NCBI RefSeq assembly: GCF_002188635.1
Contig: NZ_NINX01000009.1
Span: 1 to 53,092 of the forward strand
DNA: 53,092 nt
Origin: Pigmentiphaga sp. NML030171
GTDB lineage: Bacteria; Pseudomonadota; Gammaproteobacteria; Burkholderiales; Burkholderiaceae_B
Direction of reading: 5' to 3'
Part shown: positions 9,627-17,608 of the stretch, in pieces
Numbering within the stretch: position 1 is the stretch's first letter
Layout: every line of letters begins with the position of its first letter
Notes under the pieces: generated by a model
Seen by the model: the letters and a program-made list of their open reading frames with translations, nothing else
Database searches by the model: none
Told to the model about the DNA's origin: nothing
Made by a program: the position numbers and the translations under genes

Positions 9627-10282
9627 GATTTGGGAATGACGTAGCCCACGCCGCGCACGGTCTGGATGAACTGCGTGCCCAGTTTCTTGCGCAGGCCGTG
9701 GATGTAGACCTCGACCGCGTTGCTGCTGATCTCGTCCTTCCAGCTGTAGAGCTTTTCTTCCAGCTGGGCGCGCGACAGGATCAGGCCCGGCCGCGCCAGC
9801 AGGGGTTCGAGCACCGCCCATTCCTTGGCGGTGAGCGTGACGGGCTGGCCGTTGACGGTGGCGGTGTGCGTGGCGGGATCGAGGACGACGCCGTCGTGTT
9901 CGTACAGCGGTTCGGCCCGGCCCGCGCTGCGGCGGATCAGCGCGCGGATGCGGGCCAGGATCTCGTCCACGTCGTACGGCTTGACGACGTAGTCGTCGGC
10001 GCCGGCGTCCAGGCCGGCGATGCGCTGGTCGATGGCGTCGCGCGCCGTGGCGATGATGACGGGGATGCGGGCCTTGCGCGCGCGCAGTTCGCGCAGCACG
10101 TCCAGGCCATCGCCATCGGGCAGGCCCAGGTCGAGCAGCACGAGGTCATAGGCCTCGGTGCGCAGCGCGGTGTCCGCGCTGCCGGCGTTCTTGACCCAGT
10201 CGACCGCGTAGTGTTCGGCGCGCAGGACGTCCAGCACGCTCTCGCCTATCATCGGATCGTCTTCGACCAGCAGCAGTCGCAT
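9623..10282 (-). CDS. OmpR/PhoB-family response regulator
   Basis: A 219-residue two-domain regulator. The receiver domain has the acidic pair in LLVEDDPM, the phospho-acceptor D51 (LVLLDLGLPDGDG) and a conserved Lys in VVKPYD. The C-terminal winged helix contains LTAKEWAVLEPLLARPG and VYIHGLRKKLG. It is the first gene of an operon with the kinase. The start at 10282 is preceded by a clear GAGGAA ribosome-binding site. Confidence 0.92.
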   Translation of the reverse strand: MRLLLVEDDPMIGESVLDVLRAEHYAVDWVKNAGSADTALRTEAYDLVLLDLGLPDGDGLDVLRELRARKARIPVIIATARDAIDQRIAGLDAGADDYVVKPYDVDEILARIRALIRRSAGRAEPLYEHDGVVLDPATHTATVNGQPVTLTAKEWAVLEPLLARPGLILSRAQLEEKLYSWKDEISSNAVEVYIHGLRKKLGTQFIQTVRGVGYVIPKS

Positions 10283-10402
10283 CGCATTTCCTCGTCCCGG
10301 GCAGGTCCCGGCCATGGACGCGCACAGTGTATCGCCCCGTGCGCGCGCCGCCGCCCGCTACCTCTACAATGGGCCGTTCCACCCTTTCCGTGCCGCCAGA
10401 CC

Positions 10403-10882
10403 GTGCCAGCCCGTTTCGAATCCAAGATACTCAGTCCCGCCGCATGCGCGGCCGCCCGCGCGGCCTGGCCGCGCCCGCTGGTCTTCACCAACGGGGTGTT
10501 CGACATCCTGCACCGCGGCCACGTCACCTACCTGGACGCCGCCGCGCAACTGGGCGCGATGCTGGTGGTGGCGGTGAACACCGATGCCTCGGCGCGCCGC
10601 CTGGGCAAGGGGCCGGACCGGCCGCTGAACAGCCAGGACGACCGCGCGGCGCTGCTGGCGGCGCTGGCCTCGGTGGACGTGGTGACGTGGTTCGACCAGG
10701 ACACGCCGCTGGAGCTGATCGGCCAGTTGCGGCCCGACCTGATCGTCAAGGGCGGGGACTACGACATGGACAAGCTGCCCGAGACCGCGCTGGTGCGCAG
10801 TTGGGGTGGCGACGCGGTGGCCATCGACTTCGAGCACGACCGTTCCACCACCAAGCTCGTGCAGCGCATCCGGACGCGCTGA
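10403..10882 (+). CDS. rfaE2: D-glycero-beta-D-manno-heptose 1-phosphate adenylyltransferase
   Basis: A 159-residue cytidylyltransferase-fold protein corresponding to the C-terminal domain of HldE as a separate gene. The nucleotide-binding motif is FTNGVFDILHRGH near the N terminus, followed by VAVNTDASARRLGKG and LIVKGGDYD. It makes ADP-heptose for lipopolysaccharide core synthesis. The start is taken as GTG at 10403, giving MPARFESKIL. A possible -10 (TACAAT, 10365-10370) lies upstream. Confidence 0.88.
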   Translation: MPARFESKILSPAACAAARAAWPRPLVFTNGVFDILHRGHVTYLDAAAQLGAMLVVAVNTDASARRLGKGPDRPLNSQDDRAALLAALASVDVVTWFDQDTPLELIGQLRPDLIVKGGDYDMDKLPETALVRSWGGDAVAIDFEHDRSTTKLVQRIRTR

Positions 10883-10888
10883 GCGCCG

Positions 10889-11758
10889 TCAGCGGCAGTC
10901 GCGCACCGTGGGGCGGTCGAACAGGTTGCGCGCCCCTTCGATGGCGCGGCGGCCGGCGGCGGCGACGCCGTCCAGGCGCAGCCAGCTCTTGCCGCCCTGG
11001 GCGCCGCGCGCCACGACCTTGGCGTTGCGCACGCCCTGGCCCTGCAGGATCGTGGCCTGTTTCTTCGCCGCGGCCTCGGTGCTGAAGACGCCCAGCGAAA
11101 TGGCGTGCTGGAGCGGGCCGCCTTCCTGGATCACGAAGTAGTCCTTGACGCCGTTCTTGCCGAGCTGGGCGGCCGCGGCCTGCGCGGCCGAGGCGCTGGG
11201 CAGCGGCGGCACGATGACCATCCATCCCTGCTTGCCCGGTTCGCGCCGCGTGCCCTGTTTCGCGGCCGGCAGGTGGTCGTTCGCCCATTTCCTGGCGATG
11301 ATGAGGTCGGCTTCGCTGAACGCGCCCCATTCCACGCAGGCGAGCGGTTCGGGCGGCGCGGGCGGGCTGGCCGGCGCCGCGGCGGGGGGAACGGTCGGGG
11401 GAATCGCCGGCGCCGGCTCGGCGTTGGCCGTGGCGGCCGCGGGAATGACGGCGCCGGCCGGGGGTGTGGTTTGCGCCGCGGAGCCTGGCGCGGCATCGAT
11501 GTCGGCGGCGCCGGCCGAAGGCTCGGCGTCCGGGGCCGCCGGACTGGATTGCGCCGGTTCGGCGGCGGGCGCGGGCGGCGCTTCGTCGGTGGCGTTGATG
11601 CCGGGCAGCCGGGGGACCTGTATGGTGTCGGCGCGCAGTTCCGAGCGCATCCGGGCGGGATCGCGGCCGCGTTCCGAGAAGGGCTGGCCGAACCAGCCGC
11701 GATCCAGCGCGAAGAGCGCCACGTTGGCCAGGAGCAAGACGACGAACAGGCTGCGCAT
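10889..11758 (-). CDS. SPOR-domain protein
   Basis: The protein has 289 residues: one N-terminal membrane helix (LFVVLLLANVALFAL), a long Ala/Pro-rich linker, then a C-terminal domain (about 190-275) with repeated VVARGAQGGKSWLRL-like strands matching SPOR. SPOR domains bind denuded septal peptidoglycan, so a division-site role is possible. It lies 22 bp downstream of coaX on the same strand, so the two are probably cotranscribed. Confidence 0.75.
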   Translation of the reverse strand: MRSLFVVLLLANVALFALDRGWFGQPFSERGRDPARMRSELRADTIQVPRLPGINATDEAPPAPAAEPAQSSPAAPDAEPSAGAADIDAAPGSAAQTTPPAGAVIPAAATANAEPAPAIPPTVPPAAAPASPPAPPEPLACVEWGAFSEADLIIARKWANDHLPAAKQGTRREPGKQGWMVIVPPLPSASAAQAAAAQLGKNGVKDYFVIQEGGPLQHAISLGVFSTEAAAKKQATILQGQGVRNAKVVARGAQGGKSWLRLDGVAAAGRRAIEGARNLFDRPTVRDCR

Positions 11759-11779
11759 GGAAAGCCGGTGGGTAGGGGG

Positions 11780-12871
11780 TCAGGAAGAGGGGGCGAGCCC
11801 CGATTCGGCCAGGCAGGCCAGGCCGTCGAGGACGGGATTATCGACGACCAGCACCTGGCGCGTCGAGCCGGCCGCGCGCATCAGGTGGGCGACTTCCCCG
11901 GCGATGGCGGACCAGGCGCCGCCGCTGGCCACCAGCAGCGGTTCCTGCCGGAAGCGTTCGCGCGCGGCCAGCCACTGGCGCGCCACCGCGCCGGCCTGGG
12001 CCGCCGCCACGCCGGACATGATGGCGTCGCCGGTGTTGTCGGGAAAAGGCGCGACCTGGCCGTTGGCGCGCGGCAGGCCGGCGGTGCCGGCCGCAAGCGA
12101 CTGGCGCATCAGGTCGCGCCCCGGAAGGATCAGGCCGCCGACGAAGCGGCCGGAGCCGTCCAGGGTATCCACGGTGGTGGCGGTGCCGAAATGGGCCAGC
12201 ACATGCACCGGGGCCGCGGCGCCGGGGGCGGCCTGGCGGCGCCAGCGGTTCCAGATCCCCACCAGGCTGAGCCAGCGATCCGCGCCCAGGCGCTCGGGGT
12301 GCCGGTAGCCATTCGTGACGCCCAGCAGACGCCGGCCTGCGCGTATCCAGTCCACCGCGCAGCCGTTGCGCGCCAGCAGCGAGGCGATGGTGCGCTCGCT
12401 GTCATCGCCGGCCACGTTCGAGCCCAGCGCGGCGCGGGGCCGCAGGCCCGCTTCGTCCAGCCAGGGCAGCAGGGCCTCGGGCACTTCCTCGTGGCGGAAC
12501 GCGACCTGCAGGGACGTGCGCGGCACGGCCTGGCCCGAGGTCGCGTCGTCGTTCCGCCAGCCGAATTTCACGCGGGTGTTGCCGGCGTCGATCAGCAGCG
12601 TGCCCGCACGCTGCGCGGGCGCGTTCACCGGACTACCCTCCTGTCGCTGCGCGACATCCTCCCCGGGGGAGGACGCGCGCCCTTCGGGCGGCCGCGCGGG
12701 CGCGCTCACCGGACTACCCTCCTGTCGCTTCGCGACATCCTCCCCGCGGGAGGTCGCGCGCCCTCCGGGCGGCCGCGCGGGCGCGCTCACCGGACTACCC
12801 TCCTGTCGCTGCGCGACGTCCTCCCCGGGGGAGGTCGCGCGCCCTCCGGACGGCCGCGCGGGCGCGCTCAT
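11780..12871 (-). CDS. coaX: Type III pantothenate kinase with 27-residue repeat extension
   Basis: The core begins GTLLIDAGNTRVKFGW (phosphate-binding motif) and contains GADRWLSLVG, the catalytic-region FGTATTVDTLD and GGLILPG; it phosphorylates pantothenate in CoA synthesis. The ATG at 12871 overlaps the birA stop (ATGA), but translation from there adds about 81 residues made of three 27-residue units of the type APARPPGGRATS..EDVAKRQEGSPVS. A GTG at 12628 would give a 282-residue protein of nearly normal family length. The extension is encoded by a palindromic DNA repeat. Which start is used cannot be decided by eye. Confidence 0.85.
   Translation of the reverse strand: MSAPARPSGGRATSPGEDVAQRQEGSPVSAPARPPGGRATSRGEDVAKRQEGSPVSAPARPPEGRASSPGEDVAQRQEGSPVNAPAQRAGTLLIDAGNTRVKFGWRNDDATSGQAVPRTSLQVAFRHEEVPEALLPWLDEAGLRPRAALGSNVAGDDSERTIASLLARNGCAVDWIRAGRRLLGVTNGYRHPERLGADRWLSLVGIWNRWRRQAAPGAAAPVHVLAHFGTATTVDTLDGSGRFVGGLILPGRDLMRQSLAAGTAGLPRANGQVAPFPDNTGDAIMSGVAAAQAGAVARQWLAARERFRQEPLLVASGGAWSAIAGEVAHLMRAAGSTRQVLVVDNPVLDGLACLAESGLAPSS
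12626..12868 (-). repeat. Three tandem 81-bp repeats inside coaX
   Basis: CACCGGACTACCC recurs at 12626, 12707 and 12788, an exact 81-bp period equal to 27 codons, so each unit keeps the coaX frame. The units differ at only a few bases. On the minus strand each contains a CTCCCCCGGGGAG-type palindrome and GTCGCGCAGCGAC. A diverged copy is found in the vanZ-like gene near 13852-13910. Confidence 0.92.
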
Positions 12872-13707
12872 GCGCCGGCCGTCCGCACGGAAATGTCGCC
12901 CACGGTGACGGCGCGCAGGCCGTCGGCGGCCTGGACCAGCAGCTTGCCGCTTTCGTCCACGCCCCGGGCCGTGCCTTCGAACAAGACGTGTCCGTTGTCC
13001 ATGACCCGCACCGGCAGGCCGTACAGGGCGTCCCAGCGGGCGAACCGTGCCTGGAACGGGCCGAAGCCCTCGGCGGCGTAGCCGGCGATGGCGTCCTGCC
13101 AGGATCTTGCCACCGTGGCGGCCAGGCGCGCCGGGTCGTCGGCGCCGCCGGTCTGCGCCCAGTCGGCGACCTCGCGGCCCAGCGCCTGCGACAGCGCGGC
13201 CGCGCCGCGAAGGTTGATGCCGATGCCCAGGATCAGGCCCATGCGCCCCGAGGCCGGCACGGTCACGGTCTCGACCAGGATGCCCGCCAGCTTGGCCGTG
13301 TTCCACTGCACGTCGTTGGGCCATTTCAGCGCCAGCGCGCCGTCGGCGCCGCTGCCCAGCAGGTTGCTCAGGGCCTCGCACGCGGCCACGCCCGCCACCA
13401 GCGACAGCGGCGGCAGGCGCGCGGGCGGGATGTCGGCCTGCCAGCCGCAGGAGAAAAGCAGCGCGTCGCCCGCGCGGGTGCGCCAGGGCCGGCCGGCGCG
13501 CCCGCGTCCGGAGGTTTGCGCGTGGCTGCCCAGCAGCGCCGGCCCGGTGCCGCCGCGGCGCAGGTATTGCTGGAGGTCGGCGTTGGTGGACGCGGTGGCG
13601 TCCAGCCACGTCACGGTCCAGTCCGGCAGCAGGCGCCGCAAGCCGGCGGCAAGCTCCGCGGGCGGGGCAAGCCGGGCGTCGGAGAGGGCAGAGTCTGGTG
13701 CAACCAT
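12868..13707 (-). CDS. birA: Biotin--[acetyl-CoA-carboxylase] ligase
   Basis: A 279-residue protein lacking an N-terminal HTH, hence a monofunctional BirA. Visible motifs are WLDATASTNADLQ, the biotin/ATP-binding SGRGRAGRPW (GRGRxGRxW) and LKWPNDVQWNTAKLAGILVE with the catalytic-site lysines, followed by a C-terminal cap domain. It biotinylates the carboxyl-carrier protein of acetyl-CoA carboxylase. It overlaps coaX by 4 nt. The ATG at 13707 gives MVAPDSAL. Confidence 0.92.
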   Translation of the reverse strand: MVAPDSALSDARLAPPAELAAGLRRLLPDWTVTWLDATASTNADLQQYLRRGGTGPALLGSHAQTSGRGRAGRPWRTRAGDALLFSCGWQADIPPARLPPLSLVAGVAACEALSNLLGSGADGALALKWPNDVQWNTAKLAGILVETVTVPASGRMGLILGIGINLRGAAALSQALGREVADWAQTGGADDPARLAATVARSWQDAIAGYAAEGFGPFQARFARWDALYGLPVRVMDNGHVLFEGTARGVDESGKLLVQAADGLRAVTVGDISVRTAGA

Positions 13708-13839
13708 GGGTCTTCGTCGAGGGCCGCGCGTGGAACGCGGAAACACGGGATTGTAGGCAGAGCCGGCGGATTTCGCATGCCGGAGCCCGCAAAACGCATA
13801 AACTTGAGTCATGTCGTTTACGTTTTGCTCCCGCCGCCC

Positions 13840-15009
13840 ATGAGCACGCCGCCCGAAGGACGTGCTCCCTCCCCCAGGGAGGATGTCGCGCAGCGACACG
13901 AGGGCACCCCGATCCCCCCGTCCGCCGTGCCCGTGCCATCGGGCCTGCACGGCGCGCCGCTGGCGCGGCTGGCGCTGTCCATCATCGTCCTGCTGGTCGT
14001 CTACGCCAGCCTGTATCCGTTCTCGGGCTGGGTGGACGTCGGCGTGCCGGCGTTCGCCTACCTGCGCGCGCCATGGCCGCAATACTGGGTCGGCTCGGAG
14101 ATCATCGCCAACGTCGCCGCCTATCTGCCGGTCGGCGCGTTGTTCGTCTGGGCCGTCTATCCGGCCTGCAGGGGCCTGCTGGCCGTTGCCTTGGCCACGG
14201 TGTGCTGCGGACTGCTGTCGGGTGCGCTGGAGGCATTGCAGACCTATCTGCCCAATCGCATCGCCTCGAACGTGGACCTCGCCGCCAATACCGCCGGCGC
14301 CCTGCTGGGCGCGCTGGCCGGCACCGCCACGGCCTCCTGGCTGATCGGCCATGGCGCGCTGGCGCGCTGGCGCCAGCGGTGGTTCCGCCCCGAGGCCGGC
14401 CCTGCGCTGATCCTGGCGATGCTGTGGGTGTTCATGCAGATCCCGCGCCAGCCCATGCTGTTCGGCACCGGCGAGCTGTGGCTGCTGCTGGGCGACTGGG
14501 CCGCGCTGCCATCGGACGTGGTGGGCTTCCTGTGGTCGCCCGAGCCGGCGCAGCGCATCGTTGCCGAACAGATCTGCACCGCCGCCGCGGTGGTGGGGGC
14601 CGCGATGCTGCTCCTGCACGTGGCGCGCCCGGTGCCGGCGCGCGGTATCCTTCCTCTCGTGCTGGTCGCCTGCGCCGTGCTGGCGAAGGCGGCCCTGCAG
14701 CCCCTGGCCGTCCCCGGGCAGGCGCCTGGCGCGTGGGTCACCGCCGGGGCCGCCGTGGGCACGGCGGCCGGACTGCTGCTGGCGACGGGCATGGCCTACC
14801 TGAAACCGGCCTGGCAGCGGGCCCTGGGCATCACGGCGCTGTGCGTGCAACTGGGCATCGTCAACCTGTTTCCGTCCGACCAGTATTTCGACATGACGAC
14901 CGCGATGGCCCGCACGGGCTGGCTGCACCTGGAGTCGCTCACGCTCGGCCTGTCCGTGATCTGGCCGCTGGCGGCCCTCTTTTTCCTGGCCCGGCGGCGT
15001 TCCGCCTGA
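13840..15009 (+). CDS. VanZ-like family membrane protein
   Basis: A 389-residue polytopic membrane protein with about ten hydrophobic segments. The VanZ-like region contains LSIIVLLVVYASLYPFSGW and, later, the family-typical SGALEALQTYLPNRIASNVDLAANTAGALLG. The first 30 residues (MSTPPEGRAPSPREDVAQRHEGTP, read as two parts) are encoded by a copy of the palindromic element repeated in coaX. VanZ relatives are linked to glycopeptide tolerance, but the function here is unknown. The gene is divergent from birA. Confidence 0.78.
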   Translation: MSTPPEGRAPSPREDVAQRHEGTPIPPSAVPVPSGLHGAPLARLALSIIVLLVVYASLYPFSGWVDVGVPAFAYLRAPWPQYWVGSEIIANVAAYLPVGALFVWAVYPACRGLLAVALATVCCGLLSGALEALQTYLPNRIASNVDLAANTAGALLGALAGTATASWLIGHGALARWRQRWFRPEAGPALILAMLWVFMQIPRQPMLFGTGELWLLLGDWAALPSDVVGFLWSPEPAQRIVAEQICTAAAVVGAAMLLLHVARPVPARGILPLVLVACAVLAKAALQPLAVPGQAPGAWVTAGAAVGTAAGLLLATGMAYLKPAWQRALGITALCVQLGIVNLFPSDQYFDMTTAMARTGWLHLESLTLGLSVIWPLAALFFLARRRSA

Positions 15010-15042
15010 CCACCCGAAGTCCCCATTCCTTTGCGAGCCGGT

Positions 15043-15360
15043 ATGGAGTCCTACTACAAACACCACGTCTTCTTCTGCCTGAACGAGCGCGGGGCCGATG
15101 CCCCCCGGCCCAGCTGTGCGCGCCAGGGTGCGCAAGCCATGCAGGACTACGCCAAGAAACGCATCAAGCAGCTGGGGCTGGCCGGCAAGGGCGAGATCCG
15201 CATCAACAAGGCGGGCTGCCTGGATCGCTGCGAGGAAGGCCCCGTGCTGGTGGTCTATCCCGAGGGCGTCTGGTACACCTACGTGGACCAGAGCGACATC
15301 GACGAGATCATCGACTCGCACCTGGTGCGGGGCGAGCCGGTCGAACGCCTGAGGATCTGA
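15043..15360 (+). CDS. Thioredoxin-like [2Fe-2S] ferredoxin
   Basis: A 105-residue protein starting MESYYKHHVFFCLNERG. Four cysteines in the spacing of thioredoxin-like 2Fe-2S ferredoxins are visible: C12, C25 (PRPSC), C59 and C63 (GCLDRC). The ATG at 15043 is preferred over an in-frame TTG at 15031. The alpha/beta hydrolase starts 7 bp downstream, so the two probably form an operon. The electron-transfer partner is unknown. Confidence 0.85.
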   Translation: MESYYKHHVFFCLNERGADAPRPSCARQGAQAMQDYAKKRIKQLGLAGKGEIRINKAGCLDRCEEGPVLVVYPEGVWYTYVDQSDIDEIIDSHLVRGEPVERLRI

Positions 15361-15367
15361 GGTTCGC

Positions 15368-16027
15368 ATGGCCATCACCACGGAACACCTGGTCCTGGAG
15401 GGCGGCGCCGGTGCCGTCGATTGCGCGCTCGATATTCCCGAAGGCGGCCTGGAATCCGCGCGCGGGTGGGCGCTGGTCCTGCATCCGCATCCGCTGTTCG
15501 GCGGCACGCGCGACAACAAGGTGGTCACCACGATCGCTCGCGCCTGCCTCCAGCAGGGGCTGGCGGCGCTGCGGCCCAACTTCCGGGGCGTGGGCGCATC
15601 GGCGGGGGAATTCGACAACGGCCAGGGCGAAGCCGCCGACATGCTGGGCGTGGTGGACCAGTTCCGCGACCGTTACCCGGCCCTGGCCGGCGGGCGCTTC
15701 GTGCTGGGCGGATTCTCGTTCGGCAGCGCGGTGGCCAGCCAGGTCCACGCCGGCTGCGGACCGCGGAGCGAGCGCGGGCTGGACATCGCGGGCCTGGTGC
15801 TGCTGGGGACCGCGGCCAGCCGGTTTTCCGTGGCCAGCGTGCCGGAAGACACCCTGGTCATTCACGGCGAACAGGACGATACCGTGCCGCTGCAATCCGT
15901 CATGGACTGGGCGCGCCCGCAAAGCCTTCCGGTAACGGTCATCCCCGGCTCGGGCCACTTCTTCCACGGCAACCTGGTGGTCGTGAAGCGGCTGGTGCTG
16001 GCCTACCTGGCCCGGGTCCTGGGATGA
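15368..16027 (+). CDS. Alpha/beta hydrolase
   Basis: A 219-residue protein of the small dienelactone-hydrolase-like alpha/beta fold. Features are the HPHPLFGGTRDNKVV oxyanion-side loop, the nucleophile elbow GGFSFGSAV (Ser), an Asp in HGEQDDTVPL and a His in GSGHFFHG, together a plausible catalytic triad. The substrate is unknown. It is cotranscribed with the upstream ferredoxin. Confidence 0.82.
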   Translation: MAITTEHLVLEGGAGAVDCALDIPEGGLESARGWALVLHPHPLFGGTRDNKVVTTIARACLQQGLAALRPNFRGVGASAGEFDNGQGEAADMLGVVDQFRDRYPALAGGRFVLGGFSFGSAVASQVHAGCGPRSERGLDIAGLVLLGTAASRFSVASVPEDTLVIHGEQDDTVPLQSVMDWARPQSLPVTVIPGSGHFFHGNLVVVKRLVLAYLARVLG

Positions 16028-16108
16028 CCGCCGCGATGCGATCCAGCTGTAGCATTCGGTTGCATCAGGTGTCCGGCACCGCGTCGCCGGCCCGGCGGCC
16101 CGGGTGCC

Positions 16109-16114
16109 TATAAT
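16109..16114 (+). promoter_or_regulatory. Possible -10 element upstream of the D,D-carboxypeptidase gene
   Basis: A perfect TATAAT lies 91 bp before the start codon, but no convincing -35 is seen at the usual spacing. A small hairpin (CCCCGC-ATC-GCGGGG, 16126-16140) lies in the presumed leader. Confidence 0.35.
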
Positions 16115-16204
16115 CACGTTTTCCACCCCGCATCGCGGGGCGAGCGCCAGGCGGCCCCAGGGCATGCCCGGCGGCATGCCCCTCTTGCACGACCATCCTC
16201 CCAC

Positions 16205-17455
16205 ATGAAACTGCGCTTTTTCTCGTCTGGTCCGGGACGTCGGTTCGCACTGGCCACCGTGGCTTCCGCCTGCTTTCTCGCGTTCCCGGCCGCCATGCCT
16301 GCCTCCGCCCTGGCCGCCGCCGCACCGCCCGCCACCACTTCCACCGCGACGCCGTCCGCGCCGCCGATGTCGACCGTCGGCCTGCTGGCTTCCGTGCCGG
16401 CACCCGCGATCGCGGCGCGCGCGTGGGTGACCATCGATGTCACCAGCGACCAGGTCCTGGCCGAGGAACGTTCGAGCGAACGCATCGAGCCCGCCTCGCT
16501 CACCAAGGTCATGTCGGCCTACCTGGTGTTCAACGCGCTCAAGGAAAAGCGCCTGACGCTGGCCCAGACGGTCAACGTGTCGCAGAAGGCGTGGCGCACG
16601 GGCGGCTCGCGCATGTTCATCGAGCCGCGCAAGCCCGTCACGGTCGAAGAACTGATCCGCGGCATGATCACGCAGTCCGGCAACGACGCCACCGTGGCGC
16701 TGGCCGAGGCCGTGGCCGGCAGCGAGGACGCGTTCGTCGCGCTGATGAACCAGGAAGCCGCGCGCCTGGGCCTGAAGGAGACGCACTTCACCAACTCCAC
16801 GGGCCTGCCCGACCCGCAGCACGTGACCACCGTGCGCGACCTGGCCCTGCTGGCCAAGCGGCTGATCCAGGATCATCCCGATTACTACGGCTACTACAAG
16901 GAACGCCAGTTCACCTACAACAAGATCACCCAGCCCAATCGCAACCGGCTGCTGTGGGTGGATCCGTCGGTGGATGGCATGAAGACCGGCCATACCGATG
17001 CCGCGGGCTATTGCCTGATCGCCTCGGCGATGCGGGGCGACCGTCGCGTGCTGACGGTGCTGGTGGGCGCCTCGAGCGAGAACGCCCGGGCGCAGGAAAG
17101 CCTGAAGCTGCTGAATTGGGGCTTCCAGAACTTCGATACCGTCAAGGTCTACGACGCCAAGCAGGCGGTGGTGGAGCCCAAGGTCTGGAAGGGCAGCGTG
17201 GGCAAGGCCAAGCTGGGTTCGCCGTCGGCGATCTGGGTGACCGTGCCGCGCGGCCAGGCCGGCAACGTCAAGTCCACCATCGAACGCACCGATCCCCTGG
17301 TCGCGCCGCTGCAGGCGGGCCAGCAGGTGGGCACGGTCAAGCTGACCCTGAACGACAAGCCGGTGCGCGAAGTGCCGCTGACCGTGCTCGAACCCGTGGA
17401 CGTGGCCGGCATCTTCGGCCGGGCGTTCGACGCGGTTCGTCTCTGGTTTCAGTGA
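16205..17455 (+). CDS. dacC: D-alanyl-D-alanine carboxypeptidase (PBP5/6 family)
   Basis: A 416-residue protein with an N-terminal signal peptide. The serine-transpeptidase motifs are S98-x-x-K101 (ASLTKVM), SGN (TQSGNDATV) and KTG (GMKTGHTDAAG), followed by the PBP5 C-terminal beta domain and a terminal amphipathic helix (AFDAVRLWF) that would anchor it to the periplasmic face of the inner membrane. It trims the terminal D-Ala of peptidoglycan pentapeptides. The choice of dacC over dacA is by general resemblance only. Confidence 0.9.
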   Translation: MKLRFFSSGPGRRFALATVASACFLAFPAAMPASALAAAAPPATTSTATPSAPPMSTVGLLASVPAPAIAARAWVTIDVTSDQVLAEERSSERIEPASLTKVMSAYLVFNALKEKRLTLAQTVNVSQKAWRTGGSRMFIEPRKPVTVEELIRGMITQSGNDATVALAEAVAGSEDAFVALMNQEAARLGLKETHFTNSTGLPDPQHVTTVRDLALLAKRLIQDHPDYYGYYKERQFTYNKITQPNRNRLLWVDPSVDGMKTGHTDAAGYCLIASAMRGDRRVLTVLVGASSENARAQESLKLLNWGFQNFDTVKVYDAKQAVVEPKVWKGSVGKAKLGSPSAIWVTVPRGQAGNVKSTIERTDPLVAPLQAGQQVGTVKLTLNDKPVREVPLTVLEPVDVAGIFGRAFDAVRLWFQ

Positions 17456-17456
17456 T

Positions 17457-17534
17457 CCCCCCTACGCGCTGACGCGCGCCCCCCAGGGGGCGATGTGGGT
17501 GGACCGGCAAAGCCGGATCCACCGCATCCTGGGT
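17457..17534 (+). repeat. 77-bp dispersed intergenic repeat, copy 2
   Basis: It begins 2 bp after the carboxypeptidase stop and matches the copy at 8038 at nearly every position. The paired arms GGTGGACCGGC and GCCGGATCCACC form a hairpin. A terminator or REP-like function is plausible. Confidence 0.85.
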
Positions 17535-17608
17535 AACACCGGGGTGATGGCGGGTGTAGGATGGTGATCGTGCGGTATGTTTGTCCGGGCTCTCATTGTG
17601 GGGTTGGA

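Noticed and set aside
11105-13081. A 658-codon plus-strand frame opposite the SPOR, coaX and birA genes
   Set aside because: Antisense shadow. The repeated RTTLLSLRDILPGGGRAP segment in it is the opposite-strand translation of the 81-bp repeat.
13794-13803. Second possible match to the small-RNA seed (AACGCATA) upstream of the vanZ-like gene
   Set aside because: Only 8 nt match and the neighbouring bases give GTT rather than AAG at the PAM position; likely chance.
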